Part shown: positions 11,650 to 23,146 of the stretch, one piece after another | Numbering within the stretch: position 1 is the stretch's first letter | Layout: each line of letters opens with the position of its first letter | Source: Vitis vinifera | Lineage: Eukaryota > Streptophyta > Magnoliopsida > Vitales > Vitaceae | Length of the DNA stretch: 64,000 nucleotides | Direction: 5' to 3' | Assembly (NCBI RefSeq): GCF_030704535.1 | Contig: NC_081815.1 | Coordinates: 16,787,001 to 16,851,000 of the forward strand | Program-made: the position numbers and the translations under genes | The notes under the pieces: model-generated | The model's database searches: none | The model's input: only the letters and a program-made list of their open reading frames with translations | Told to the model about the DNA's origin: nothing

Positions 11650-12545
11650 ACACCCGACTCTCATTCTTCTCCCAAAATCCAAAACACTTCACGATGTGAA
11701 TCAAATTCATTCTCATTTGATCACGACTGGGTTCATCAACAACCCTTCTTTAACCACCAGGATCATTCTAAATTTCTCATCTTCTTCCCACAAGCCCCTT
11801 GTTGAATTTGCTCGCTACCTCTTCATGTCGCGGCATTTTTGCCAAAAACATCGAAAGCAAGACAACTCTTTTCTTTGGAACACGATAATCAAATCTTTCT
11901 CACATTGGGAAAACCCAAGAGAGGCTTTTGTTATATTTAATCTAATGCTTGAAAATGGGGTTTGTGTAGATAAGTTCTCGTTTTCACTTGTTCTTAAGGC
12001 GTGTTCGCGCTTGGGCTTGATTAAGGAATGAATACAAATTCATGGGTTGTTGGGGAAGATGGAAATTGGGTCGAATGTGTTTCTGTAGAATTGTTTGATG
12101 TGTTTGTATTTGTGATGTGGATGTCTTGGAATTGCCTGCCAGCTGTTTGAAAAGAATGATGAAAAGAGACTCAATATCTTTTAATTCGATGATTGATGGG
12201 TGTGTCAAGTGTGGGAAAATGGAAAATGCTCACCACTTGTTTAATCAGATGCCAAAAAGAGATATGGTCAGTTGGGCCAATATGGTAGATGGGTACACAA
12301 AATTAGGTGAAATTGATATCGTCAGGGGTTTGTTTGATAAAATGCCAGAGATGGATGTGATTTCTTGCAATGCAATGATGGCTGGATATGTTCAAAATGG
12401 GCATCTTATGGAAGCATTAAATTTTTTTTCATGATATGTTAAGCAGAAAAGAGTTGTTTCTTGATAATGCCACTTTGTTGATCATTCTTTCTGCAAATTG
12501 CCCAATTGGGACACTTTGATGAAGGGGGAAAGTGTCTTCTGTGAT
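11650..12545 (+). pseudogene. PPR protein pseudogene (PLS/E-type)
   Basis: The text is that of a plant pentatricopeptide repeat protein. QIHSHLITTGFI begins near 11697; FLWNTIIKSFSHWENPREA and DKFSFSLVLKACSRLG follow to 12031, where a stop (TGA in place of a probable Trp) interrupts. Further stops follow until 12117, after which repeats such as SFNSMIDGCVKCGKMENA, DMVSWANMVDGYTKLGEID and DVISCNAMMAGYVQNG are clean. A frameshift at the poly-T run near 12421-12428 moves the frame to FHDMLSRKELF, and another occurs near 12495 (QLGHFDEG). PPR proteins bind organelle RNA for editing or splicing, and intact ones have 400-700 residues. Here only the N-terminal 300 or so are left. Confidence 0.87.
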
Positions 12546-13400
12546 AAATTTACCTTCACTATTTGTCTAAGTATATGTGTTGTCATCTGCACAAAATGGA
12601 TGGTAGTCTCTATGGCTTGTCAAATGACATGTGCTCCCTATTTCCAGTTCCCTTTTGGCTGCATATACTTGACATTTTCTTAGTGGAACCATCATCCTCT
12701 TTGTTGTCTAGGATAGGGGTACTTCAAGGGACCCACTAAAATTCCTTTTCAATTCTTTGATAACACTAAAATCCCAACTACTCATCATGAGTTTGGTGTT
12801 GAGTTTGTAAATCTAAATTTGACACCTTATGGGAGACATTTTCCAAACGCAGCAGCATAGCTATTTTGGGAGGACAAGTCTAGTAGTGCGAATCTAGAAA
12901 GAACTGAAATGCACGTCAGAAGAAAATTCAAAGGGAAATGGTAGTTGTAATTATCGAAGTAGTTGGACCTGGAACCTACTTCCGTATAGGTCGTGCACGA
13001 CCATTGATTAAATTACCCAAACACATAAATGCACAGGTTCAAATACTCAGAGGGGTATAGCAATGGGGAATTTGATTACATTGCATGAACAAAAACTTGA
13101 TGGAACCCCCACACAAAAATAAATAAAATTCAAAACTTTTTTTCCTTGCTGTCGGTTTTCACTCAACCATTGACCCTTTAGTTTCAAAATTTATTTCAGC
13201 AACTTCATAATATTTTTAAAAAAAATTTCAAAACTTGTATGACTTTTTGCAAAAATAAAATAACAGATGACTTTTTAAATTTGATTTGATATTTTTCCTT
13301 AATTCTAGGTTTCTTGAAATTGATCTTAGACGTATAAACTATTAAAAAAATATGCTTCTTTGAGGGAGCTATGATTTTTCAAAGTCATACCTACTGCACA
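12546..13400. other. no gene recognised; probable repeat debris
   Basis: The region after the PPR relic has one open frame of 61 codons without recognisable similarity. The stretch 12840-13050 is less AT-rich and might be a piece of a retrotransposon, but no motif supports a call. Confidence 0.5.
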
Positions 13401-14520
13401 TGTTGGATTCTGGACATCTAATTAACTTGAGTGTTTTAAAAATATTATTGAGTACTATCCGACCCTGGATTTATTTTTTATGTGATATAGAGACTTTGAA
13501 CTATGTGTGTGATTTTTTGTATGATTTTATGTGATCATTTATTATTTTTTAAAAATTTGTTTATGCATGTCACTTTTTCTTATCTAATCTAGACTTTGTA
13601 GAACCTTTAGGTGTCTTTGCTGCAATCTGTCTTTTGAATGAGTGTTTGGCTTTCGGTATGTTGATCTAGATGTGTAGGAATTGTTTCCTGAAATTTTTCG
13701 TAATTAAATTCCACTCTAAGCCATTTTTTAGAAATTGTTTTTTGATGCTCCCTTTTCTAATTGCATGTTGATGATCGTGTACATTGCTTGAATTGGTTAT
13801 TTATTTTTGGAGTCATTTGACTTACCTTGGCTCAATTTTGGCTTTGGTACTGTGTATTAAACATAATGAATATATTATATAATTTATACTTGTCTTAACC
13901 ACTCTAACATTTTTGAAGGAATCTTATAAATTATGCATGTTATCCAAGTTTGCTCTCTATCACTTACTTTTCGAAATTTTATGAACATGCATGTTGTTGC
14001 GGGTCTTATTTATGTTTGATGTGATCCTTATGTGATTAAATGTATGCTTGATTTGCTTGGATAAAACACATGTTGTGTGCTATATTTCTATACTAACTTT
14101 GATGTTTTATGATAGCGCTTGAGAAGTAATTCAAGTACATATCCTAAATTTTTTTTATGATTATGATTGGTTTTTCTTGTTTGACATGCTATTTTTAAAA
14201 AAATCACCTAGCCTACCTATGTATCTATAATCAACCAATTAATTCCCCCATTTCCCTCAACTTAGTCAGTAAAGACCTTTGTAGGGCTTAGAGGGGTACC
14301 TTCCCAATAGGTAACCTAGACTCAGGTTTTTAAAAGATACGTTTTTCCAAAAACTATGGAGTTACTTCTTGAGGGTATTCTTTCTTGTTTTATTTTCCCT
14401 TTTAAAATAAAATAAAATAAGTGGTGACTCCGACTTTTCCAAAACTAATTTTCACCAATAAAAATGAGTCTCGCCGATTGAGTGGGGACGTACGTGAAAA
14501 ATGCGAGTCCAAACTAGTTA
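13400..14520 (+). mobile_element. probable LTR-retrotransposon LTR/leader remnant (Ty3-like)
   Basis: The end of this block, about 14270-14515, has the texture of plant Ty3-type LTR/leader ends: a GGGGTACCTTCCCAATAGG piece, a TTTTAAAATAAAATAAAATAA run, then GTGGTGACTCCGAC and GAGTCTCGCCGATTGAGTGG. The preceding kilobase is T-rich and non-coding, as expected of an LTR. The matching second LTR is not in the window, so the boundaries are guesses. Confidence 0.45.
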
Positions 14521-15600
14521 TGCTCAACAATGCTACGCAACTCAATAGCTAGAATGCACAATTAAGGTAACACTTAAGAAAGGAAGCTTTGTATTGCACA
14601 ATAATACTTATAATGCTAGGAAGCTCTCAACTTGTTTAGAGTCTTAGCCAAATGAGGTCTCCTCATATTTATAGGCAGCCAAGGAACTCTATAGAACCTA
14701 CAAAGGTTCCTTAGAACTCTAAAATTCTCTAGAATTCTCTATACAAGTTTTATGTACAAGCTATGTACAAGAGATCTATGAAACTCTCTAGATAGCTCCA
14801 CACTCTTCCCTTGTCTTCTACACAAATGTCATGTTAAACAAAAATCCAATAAACTTAGATCAAATTGACTATATATGAATTAATTAGATCAAGGCATGGT
14901 TTAATAGCTTCTAAGCATTCAAATGCGAAATATAGAATCAGACAATAAGTTAGTTTCCTTGAAAATCAGTACCATTTGCATATTTAAAATTTAAAACCAA
15001 CAAGTCATAGTATAGTGGTGAGAATTTTTATAATTCTAAGTACAAAAACATTTCATTCTAGTCCTATTTATTAATTATTTATTTATTTAAGAAATTTTAT
15101 GATGGAAAATATGAAAGTAAACCAAATATAATTATAATTACTTAGAAACTTTTACTCTTTAAACTATTTAATCTTTAGGTTGAAAATCGAATATAAAAAT
15201 AATTTATTAACTTAAAATTTATTTTTTATTTTTTTTCACATTTTTTTCTTCTACTTTTACTTTCTATTTTTTTTCCCTAGCATTTTCCCTTAAATTTTTC
15301 AAGAACTAAATATAGATTAATTAGAAGTTATAGAGATAACTCTTACTAAAGAAGACCCTTCCTATCCATTAATAAGACTACTATTGCACCGAAACTTAAA
15401 AATTCCAAAAATATGGCAAAAAAATATCCTTTTTCTACATTGTGGTTGGAAGAGATCCATTGTTCAATTGAAGACTTTGTATATGCTACCATGTTTTAAG
15501 GTGGAAGAAAATCACTAAAGGAAATCTCCACTAAAGTTTCTCCACTATGTGATATTAATATCCACTAGAAGTATCCACCCAACACTAAATTCTCTATATT
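14521..15600. other. intergenic, no gene seen
   Basis: 14521-14830 is a moderately balanced stretch with small internal repeats (agaattctctag-type and tgtacaag-type words) that could be another repeat fragment. The remainder is AT-rich. No coding similarity in either strand. Confidence 0.5.
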
Positions 15601-15639
15601 TGTTGAGTCTATTCTATGAAATATCTATTACAGCTGTTA

Positions 15640-15945
15640 CCAAGATAGTGAGAAAGAGGGAAACAATGACCTTTTTTATGCATAAAAAAGGTAAAAGATG
15701 ATATTTTTTTAAAGTATCATCTTCTATTCTGTCATTATTAGTGAAGCCAACAATGCCGAGCCTAAGAAGTGTTTTGACTAATGCTTTCAATGACGCTTCT
15801 AAAAAAGTGTCATTTTTTATTAATGTTAACCATAATACTTGCAGGAGTGACATCTTTAAGCTTTTTATTAAATTAATTTTTTTTTTGTCAAAATTGTCTA
15901 TCTTTGAATATTTTTTATTCATTTGTAAAAGTGTCATCTTTCAAC
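15640..15945. repeat. cluster of short repeated TGTCATC/TTT words, possibly transposon subterminal repeats
   Basis: Words such as aaagtatcatctt (15710), aaagtgtcattt (15805), gagtgacatcttt (15845) and aaagtgtcatctttc (15928) recur, with inverted forms at about 15693 (gatgatatttt). Clusters of short direct and inverted words like this are typical of the ends of CACTA or Mutator-type elements, but no terminal signature was found. Confidence 0.35.
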
Positions 15946-16386
15946 ATTTTCTATGAAAAATAATATTTTTATTTTATTATTATAATAATGAATTTCATAT
16001 AATTAAATAAAAGAAAAAACAATTATACACCGTAAAATTAAATTGATTTTTATTAATTAAAATATTTACAAAAGTTGATGTACAATAATATAGTCCAAAC
16101 AATTAATATAACTACTTGTTTGCAACAATTACGTACTAATCACAAAATTATATCAAGATAAACTATAATTTGCAAAAGCATAGTTTAACCTTTTTATGAG
16201 CTTATTGATGTAATTTTCATGATTTTTGGGATGAATATCATCCCTTCAACTTAACAATTTCTCTTCTTTTAACACTTTGTGGAGCATCTATTCCATTTGC
16301 AAAGTATAAACAAAGATCGGAAAAATACAAAACCTTTAAATTATACTTGCAACAATCAATAAGCATAATTAGACAAAAGAAGATTT

Positions 16387-16707
16387 AGGTTATGTTTGGT
16401 TCCCCGAAAATTTGAGGGAAAATGTAAGGGAAAAAAATAAAGAGAAAAAGTGAAAATGGAAGAAAAAGTGAAGAAAAATAAAAAATAAATTCAAAACCAA
16501 TAAATTATTTTTATATGTTTCTTTAAATTCATTTTACTTTTTTTTATTATTATATGAAGATTAAATAATTTTAAAATGCATAAATTTCTAACCAATTTTA
16601 ATTATATTGTATTTTCTTTGATATTTTTCATAATGAAACCAAATATAAAAAAACCATTTTTCTTAGCATTTTTTTTTCTTTCCTTGTCAAAAATCAAACA
16701 TGACCTT
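16387..16707 (+). mobile_element. MITE-like element, GTTTGGTT family (copy 1)
   Basis: About 320 bp, AT-rich, no ORF. The left end AGGTTATGTTTGGTT matches the inverted right end (AGGTCATGTTTGATT) with two mismatches. Related elements recur at 17245, 17925, 20039, 21406, 22084, 24914, 35420 and 48612. Confidence 0.6.
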
Positions 16708-17244
16708 AATTATTGATTCCTATCATTAAATACTATAACAAAACTAGCATGGAAACTTTAATACAATAAATTTAATTAAAAAATAAGTGGCATTTGATTT
16801 TCCAATAAACATTGCGAAAAGTATTCTTATGTTGTAAAAAACAAAACCTCTTTTGTTTAGAAGGCTTGGGTTTGGCGTGAAGATTATTCATTTTTTTTAA
16901 ATCTTTTATATATTCTTTTTCTAAGTTATGTTTTTCAAGTTAATTACACCATTCTCAATTGAATATGTCATCTTCAAGAGGCATTTTCTGTTGTGGCCAA
17001 AATTGTTATAGATTCTTCAATAGTTTCACAAGTACCTTTTTTAAGAATTTTTGTAATTAGCTGTAAAAATTAAAAAATAAAAATAAAAACCCATAATAAC
17101 TAAGCATCTCATAGCGAAATTGAGAAATCATTTTTGTAAAAAACATTTCCATTTTTGAAAACAAAAGGAATAAACAAATACATTTTTAGTTTGTTTTCAA
17201 ATGTTAAATTACTTGCATTTTTAGAAAAGTGAATTCAATTTTTT

Positions 17245-17572
17245 AGGTTATGTTTAGTTCTGAAAAAGTATTAAGGAAAGAAAAAAATATGTTAGAAAAA
17301 ATGGTTTTCTTGTGTTTGGTTTCATTGTAAAAAAAATACAAAAGAAAATCATATACAATTAAAATTTGCCAAAATTTTATATATTTTTAAATTATTTACT
17401 TTATATAATAAAGGGAAATAAGTAAAATGAGTTTGAAGAAGCATATAAAAATAATTTATTAAGTTTAAACTTATTTTTTATTTTCTTTTACTTTTTTTTT
17501 ATTTTATTTTTCCTTTCTATTTTCTTTTTCTTGCATCTTCCCTTGAATGATCCGAGAACCAAACATATCCTT
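17245..17572. mobile_element. MITE-like element, GTTTGGTT family (copy 2)
   Basis: About 330 bp bounded by AGGTTATGTTTAGTT and its inverted counterpart AACCAAACATATCC. It lies inside duplication unit A; its twin in unit B is at 21406-21736. Confidence 0.6.
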
Positions 17573-17924
17573 AATGTTTTTTGAATGATTTACTTTCAAG
17601 ATATTTTTCTGAATTTCTTTATTATTCATTATCTTTGTTGTAAAAAAAAAATGTCATTTCTACCATTGAAACTCCTAAAATGCTCAAAATCCTTCTCTAT
17701 TTCCATTGGAAAAATAATTTAAAGAAGATATCTCCACATCTTCTTCCACATGAGTTATTGGGAAAAAATTTCCCATAACATTCAAAGAAATTAAACTTGA
17801 AACACATTGTTAAAAGACATAAGACAATACAAGTTTATGGAAATTAAAACAAAAGATGCTAGACAATATGAATGTAAAAGTACTAATCACAAACTCTCCC
17901 ATATGCTTTAACCAAAAAAGAATT

Positions 17925-18248
17925 ATGTTATATTTGGTTCCAAAAAATTTGAGAGAAAATGTGAGGGGAAGAAAATAGAGAGGCAAAGTGAAAGGAAAAA
18001 AAATAAAGAAAAATAATAAATAGTTTCAAAATCAATAAATTAACTTATATGTTTCTTCAAACTCGTTTCACTTATTTCCCTCCATTATATAAAGATTAAA
18101 TAATTTTAAAATATATAAATTTTTTAACTAATTTTAATTATATTTGATTTTCTTCCATATTTTTTATTATAAAACTAAATATGAAAAAATTATTTTCTTA
18201 ACATTTTTTATTCTTTTTTTAGTACTTTCATGAAACCAATAATAGTCT
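17925..18248. mobile_element. MITE-like element, GTTTGGTT family (copy 3)
   Basis: About 320 bp starting TGTTATATTTGGTTCC and ending near ATGAAACCAATAATAGTC, in unit A. Its twin is at 22084-22410. No ORF. Confidence 0.5.
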
Positions 18249-19139
18249 TAGGTAATAAGAAAAAGATACCGAGTCGCTCGGGTTTCTCCACCATTAGGTT
18301 TTTGCCTTTCTACCTTCAATCATCTTTTAATTACCTTCTTCAAATTTGATAGTTATTTTATTTCGTCCATCTTTCGTTGCTTAAAAGTTAAGTGGTGGTG
18401 ACAATAATAGCTAGGGAATGTAGGCCATGCCTTGTCACTTGTTGATCCATTTCTTCATCTTATGTACCATAATATATATGGAGAGATTATAAGGTATATT
18501 TTAAAAATAAATAATATCATTTTCCATAGACTATAATCCTTATTTAGACTTTTCCACTCATTCATAATCAACCTTGTTTTGAATGACTTTAATTTAGTGA
18601 ATTCACCGTCAAGTCAATAACCTTGTCCAAGTTGCCCCCACCACAAGAATTAAACAAAGAGACAAGACTTTTAGGGTACATAGGTTTTCTTTTCCATTTT
18701 CCAAAAAGAAAGTTATTAAATTTTAGACCATTGTTGAAGGTACACTTGACTTGACGGATATAATTACTAAGATACCAATTCTAAATTTCTAAACTGATAT
18801 AGATAATGTCCATATGAATTTATGTATGGAACTATTTTCGAATGCAACATGATAGAACTTTAACATTAGTAGAAGGATTAAGAGTATGTTTGGCAGTGAT
18901 TTAAAAAGAAAATTCTAACATTAGAACCTATTTGATAATAATTTTAAAAAATATATTTTTAATCTTTCTAATATTTGAAAATAAGAGGTTTTTTTCTTTT
19001 TTTAATTGAAAAATGAGTATTAATCATTTTTACTACTTATAACTAAAATAATATGATTAACCCTATTGAATGTAGCCTAATCAATTTGATAAAAAACCTT
19101 CAACCAATTCAATGATGAAGCGTGGGATCAAACATTTTC

Positions 19140-19480
19140 ATTAGTAGCCTTAACACGGCATATCAAAATCGATATGACATGAGAGCGGCTTTTCAACGTT
19201 GGAAGTAAAAGATTCTTTTCATGGTCCTTGGTGAGGTGAAAAGGATGTATACTTGTAATTATGTGAAACCAATTCAAAGGTTGAAGTGCAAGTCGGGGTT
19301 AAGACCGTGGACAATGGGCGGGCAACTTCACGTTATTATTTTAGAGCCATGGGCTCCACCACCATCCTCATCCGCAGGCACCACCTCTCCTCTTACCACG
19401 CTCATGGGCCCTGATTCAGTCAAATCAGACCAAGTGCAAATCCCATATTCCAACCAATACTTTTGACTGGTCATTTTGAA
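19140..19480 (+). other. GC-richer island in unit A (81-codon open frame, probably not a gene)
   Basis: An island of balanced base composition in AT-rich DNA, with an open frame 19221-19466. Its twin is at 24000-24330. Inside the frame the two copies differ at four positions, all amino-acid-changing and one creating a stop in the twin, so there is no sign of protein-level constraint. It could be an upstream regulatory block or a fragment of an old element. Confidence 0.45.
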
Positions 19481-20038
19481 GTCGGTAGTAATTTTCTTTT
19501 AAGCAAAATTCCAAAATATAATTTCATTCATTAAAAATATAAATATAAAATTATTGAGTGTCAACTTCTTTTAATTATATAAATGTGTATAAAACCATGA
19601 GAATCTTTTAAACTCATAACAGACAATATCTACACATTTAGGCATGAATTATTACAAATGATAATTAAAACCAATCATCGACCCTAATGTAAGGGTTTAT
19701 TTAACCCTCAACTCTGAAGTAAGGGTTTGTTTGGTCGCATAACATCATAAAGTTTCTAGCATTATTATACAAGTATGGATTAATGCGACTACTCTTAACT
19801 ATGTAGACGCTAAGGACCCCTCTGAGTTAAAGCAAATAATATATAATAAAAAAAAGTATGGTGAATTTTTTCCAAAAAAATGAGCATAGTTTTAACATGT
19901 TTTTGCTAATTTATTCCGCCTTAATTTCTTGTTATATGCATAAAGGATGATTTCCAACATATATAAAAAAATTTAAGTAATTTTTATTATATATTATTGT
20001 TTAACATTTTGTAAGATAAATGAAGCAAAAAGAATATA

Positions 20039-20348
20039 AGACTATGTTTGGTTCTCAAAAAGTTTGATGAAAAATACAAGGAAAAGAAAATATAGAGGAA
20101 AAGTAGAAAAAAATAAAAAATAAATTTAAAATCCATAAATTATTTTGATATATTACTTTAAACTTTTTTGATTTATTTAAATCTTCTATATAAAGATTAA
20201 ATAATTTAAAAATGTAAAAATTTCTTAATAATTTTAATTATATTTTAACTTTTTTTTCTATCTTCTATAACAAAATCAAATACGAAAAAATCATTTTTCT
20301 TAATTTTCTTTTTCTTTTTCTGTTAATTTTTAGAAACCAAACCTAGCC
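20039..20348. mobile_element. MITE-like element, GTTTGGTT family (copy 4)
   Basis: About 310 bp, from ACTATGTTTGGTTCTC to GAAACCAAACCTAG. Twin in unit B at 24914-25230. It sits about 400 bp upstream of the truncated PADRE copy. Confidence 0.55.
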
Positions 20349-20685
20349 CAAGTTTATTCTTTTTTCTTCCCCACTTTTTTAGACTTTTACTAGCTACAAA
20401 TGGTGGGAGTTGTGGGAGGAATAGATGTTGACAAGAGTAACCCAAGAAAATAGTCTAAAATTAAAAGTGTATATGACATTAATTCTTATAAGTGTTTTTA
20501 ACTGTTTTTTAATATTTTAAAATATTTATTTTTAAAATATTAAAAATATTAAAAACACTTCCCATAACTATTGTTAAACAGACTCTTTAAGCATAGGTGA
20601 AGACAAAGGAGTTGGCAGGCAAACAGAAAAAGAAGACCTCCTTTTTAGTCAATAGGATAGAAACACGAGACATTTCTTGAGAATC

Positions 20686-20781
20686 CAATCACATTATATA
20701 CAAATTCTACATCTTGCTCACCACCTCTCACCCTCCACACAAAGACTTGTCTCTGAGAGACTGAGAGACTGAGAGAGAGAG
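20686..20781 (+). promoter_or_regulatory. duplicated core promoter and leader of the truncated PADRE copy
   Basis: CCAAT-type word at 20683-20689, TATATA at 20695-20700, and a leader ending in GAGAGACTGAGAGAGAGAG just before the ATG at 20782. It is almost identical to 25681-25780, so the truncated copy probably kept a working promoter. Confidence 0.6.
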
Positions 20782-20946
20782 ATGGGTTGTGGATTTTCAT
20801 GCAGATCGTCTTCTACCTTCAGCAACATCCGTGTGGTTCACCTCAATGGCTATGTCGAAGAATTCGATCCTCCTGTGACCGTCAGCCAAGTCACAGGCAA
20901 GCCACCACTGGGAAACTTTAATACAATAAATTTAATTAAAAAATAA
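20782..20946 (+). pseudogene. truncated PADRE/DUF4228 gene copy, chimeric 54-codon ORF
   Basis: The first 43 codons equal those of the intact gene at 25781. After the breakpoint at 20910/20911 the frame runs 11 codons into AT-rich intergenic DNA (GNFNTINLIKK) and stops at 20944-20946. The product would keep the N-terminal MGCGFSCRSS signal for myristoylation at Gly2 and palmitoylation at Cys3 and part of the first beta strands, but lacks most of the PADRE domain. It is preceded by a complete copy of the promoter and leader, so it might be transcribed. I call it a pseudogene in structure; whether the short peptide has a role is unknown. Confidence 0.85.
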
Positions 20947-21405
20947 GTGGCATTTGATTTTCCAATAAACATTGGGAAAAGTATTCTTATGTTGTAAAAA
21001 AACAAAACCTCTTTTGTTTAGAAGGCTTGGGTTTGGCTTGAAGATTATTCATTTTTTTTAATCTTTTATATATTCTTTTTCTAAGTTATGTTATTCAAGT
21101 TAATTACACCATTCTCAATTGAATATGTCATCTTCAAGAAGCATTTTCTGTTGTGGCAAAAATTATCATAGAATCTTCAATAGTTTCACAAGTACCTTTT
21201 TTAAGAATTTTTTGGAAATTAGCTATAGAAATTAAAAAAGAAAAATAAAAACAGATAATAACCAAGCATCTCATAGCTAAATTGAGAAATCATTTTTGTA
21301 AAAAACATTTTCATTTTTGAAAACAAAAGGAATAAACAAATACATTTTCAGTCTGTTTTCAAATGTTAAATTACTTGCATTTTTAGAAAAGTGAATTCAA
21401 CATTT

Positions 21406-21736
21406 TAGGCTATATTTGGTTCCGAAAAAGTATTAAGGAAAGAAAAAAATATGTTAAGAAAAATGGTTTTCTTGAGTTTGGTTTCATCGTAAAAAAAAAT
21501 AAAAAAGAAAATCATATATAATTAAAATTTGTCAAAATTTTATATATTTTTAAATTATTTAATTTATACAATAAAGGGAAATAAGTAGAATGAGTTTGAA
21601 GAAACCTATAAAAATAATTAATTAAGTTTAAACCTATTTTTTATTTTCTTTTACTTTTTCTTTTCTTCTATTTTTCCTTTCTATTTTATTTTTTTCGCAT
21701 TTTCCCTTGAATTCTCCGATAACCAAACATATCTCT
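21406..21736. mobile_element. MITE-like element, GTTTGGTT family (copy 5, twin of copy 2)
   Basis: Begins AGGCTATATTTGGTTCC and ends GATAACCAAACATATC. Present at the same place in both duplication units. Confidence 0.55.
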
Positions 21737-22083
21737 AATGTTTTTTGAATGATTTACTTTCAAGATATTTTTCTGAATTTCTTTATTATTCATTATTTTT
21801 GTTGTAAAAAAAATGTCATTTCTACCATCGAAACTCCTAAAATGCTCAAAATCCTTCTCTATTTCCATTGGAAAAATAATTTAAAGAAGATATCTCCACA
21901 TCTTCTTCCACATGAGTTATTGAGAAAAAATTTCCCATAACATTCAAAGAAATTAAACTTGAAACATATTGTTAAAAGACATAAGACACTACAAGTTTAT
22001 GGAAATTAAAACTAAAGATGCTAGACAATATGAATGTAAAAATACTAATCACAAACTCCATATAGTTTAACCAAAAAATAATT

Positions 22084-22410
22084 ATGTTATATTTGGTTCC
22101 AAAAAATTTGAGAGAAACTGTGAGAGGAAGAAAATAGAGAGGCAAAGTGAAATGAAAAAAAATAAAGAAAAACAATAAATAGTTTCAAAATCAATAAATT
22201 AATTTACATGTTTCTTCAAACTCATTTCACTTATTTCCCTCCATTATATAAAGATTAAATAATTTTAAAATATATAAAATTTTTAATTAATTTTAATTAT
22301 ATTTGATTTTCTTCCATATTTTTTTATTATAAAGCCAAATATGAGAAAATTATTTTTCTTAACATTTTTTATTCTTTTCTTAGTACTTTCATGAAACCAA
22401 TAATAGTCTT
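22084..22410. mobile_element. MITE-like element, GTTTGGTT family (copy 6, twin of copy 3)
   Basis: Begins ATGTTATATTTGGTTCC and ends near ATGAAACCAATAATAG. No coding content. Confidence 0.5.
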
Positions 22411-23146
22411 AGGTAATAGGAAAAAGATACTGAGTTGCTCGAGTTTCTCCACCATTAGGTTTTTGCCTTTCTACCTTCAATCATCTTTTAATTAACTTAT
22501 TCAAATTTGGTAGTTATTTTATCCCATCTATAAGGTTTATTTTAAAAATAAATAATATCATTTTCCATATACTATAATCCTTGTTTAGACTTTTCCACTC
22601 ATTCATAATCAACCTTACCTTATTTTGAATGACTTTAATTTAGTGAATTCACCGTCAAGTCAATCAACCTTGTCCAAGTTGCCCCACCACAAGAATTAAA
22701 CAAAGAGAAAAGACTTTTAGGGTACATAGGTTTTCTTTTCCATTTTAAAAAGAAAATTATTAAATTTTAGACCATTGTTGAAGTACACTTGACGGATATA
22801 ATTACTAAAATGCCAATTATAAATTTGTAAACCGATATAAATAATGTCCACATGAATTCATGTATAGAACTATTTTCGAATACGGCATAATAAAGCTTCA
22901 ACATTAGTAGAAGGATTAAAAATGTGTTTGGTAATGATTTAAAAGAAAATTAACATTAGAACATGTTTGACAATAATTTTAAAAAGTGTTTCTAATATTT
23001 GAAAATGAGAGGTTTTTTTTCTTTTTTAATTGAAAAATGAGTATTAATCATTTTTACAACTTATAACTAAAATAATATGATTAACCCTATTGAATGTAGC
23101 CTAATCAATTTGATAAAAAACCTTTGACCAATTCAATGATGAAGCG

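Larger units (their letters stand above)
16751..20910 (+). repeat. tandem segmental duplication, unit A (4.16 kb)
   Basis: This block and 20911-25909 are near copies in direct orientation. Unit A starts with ggaaactttaatacaataaa and ends at the triplet ctg in codon 43 of a PADRE-family gene; unit B starts with the same bases at 20911 and passes the same codon at 25907-25909. Differences include many single bases, about 125 bp (roughly 18366-18490) present only in A, an insertion of about 850 bp only in B, and a short direct repeat only in B. At the junction no microhomology is needed, which suggests end joining. Confidence 0.93.
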
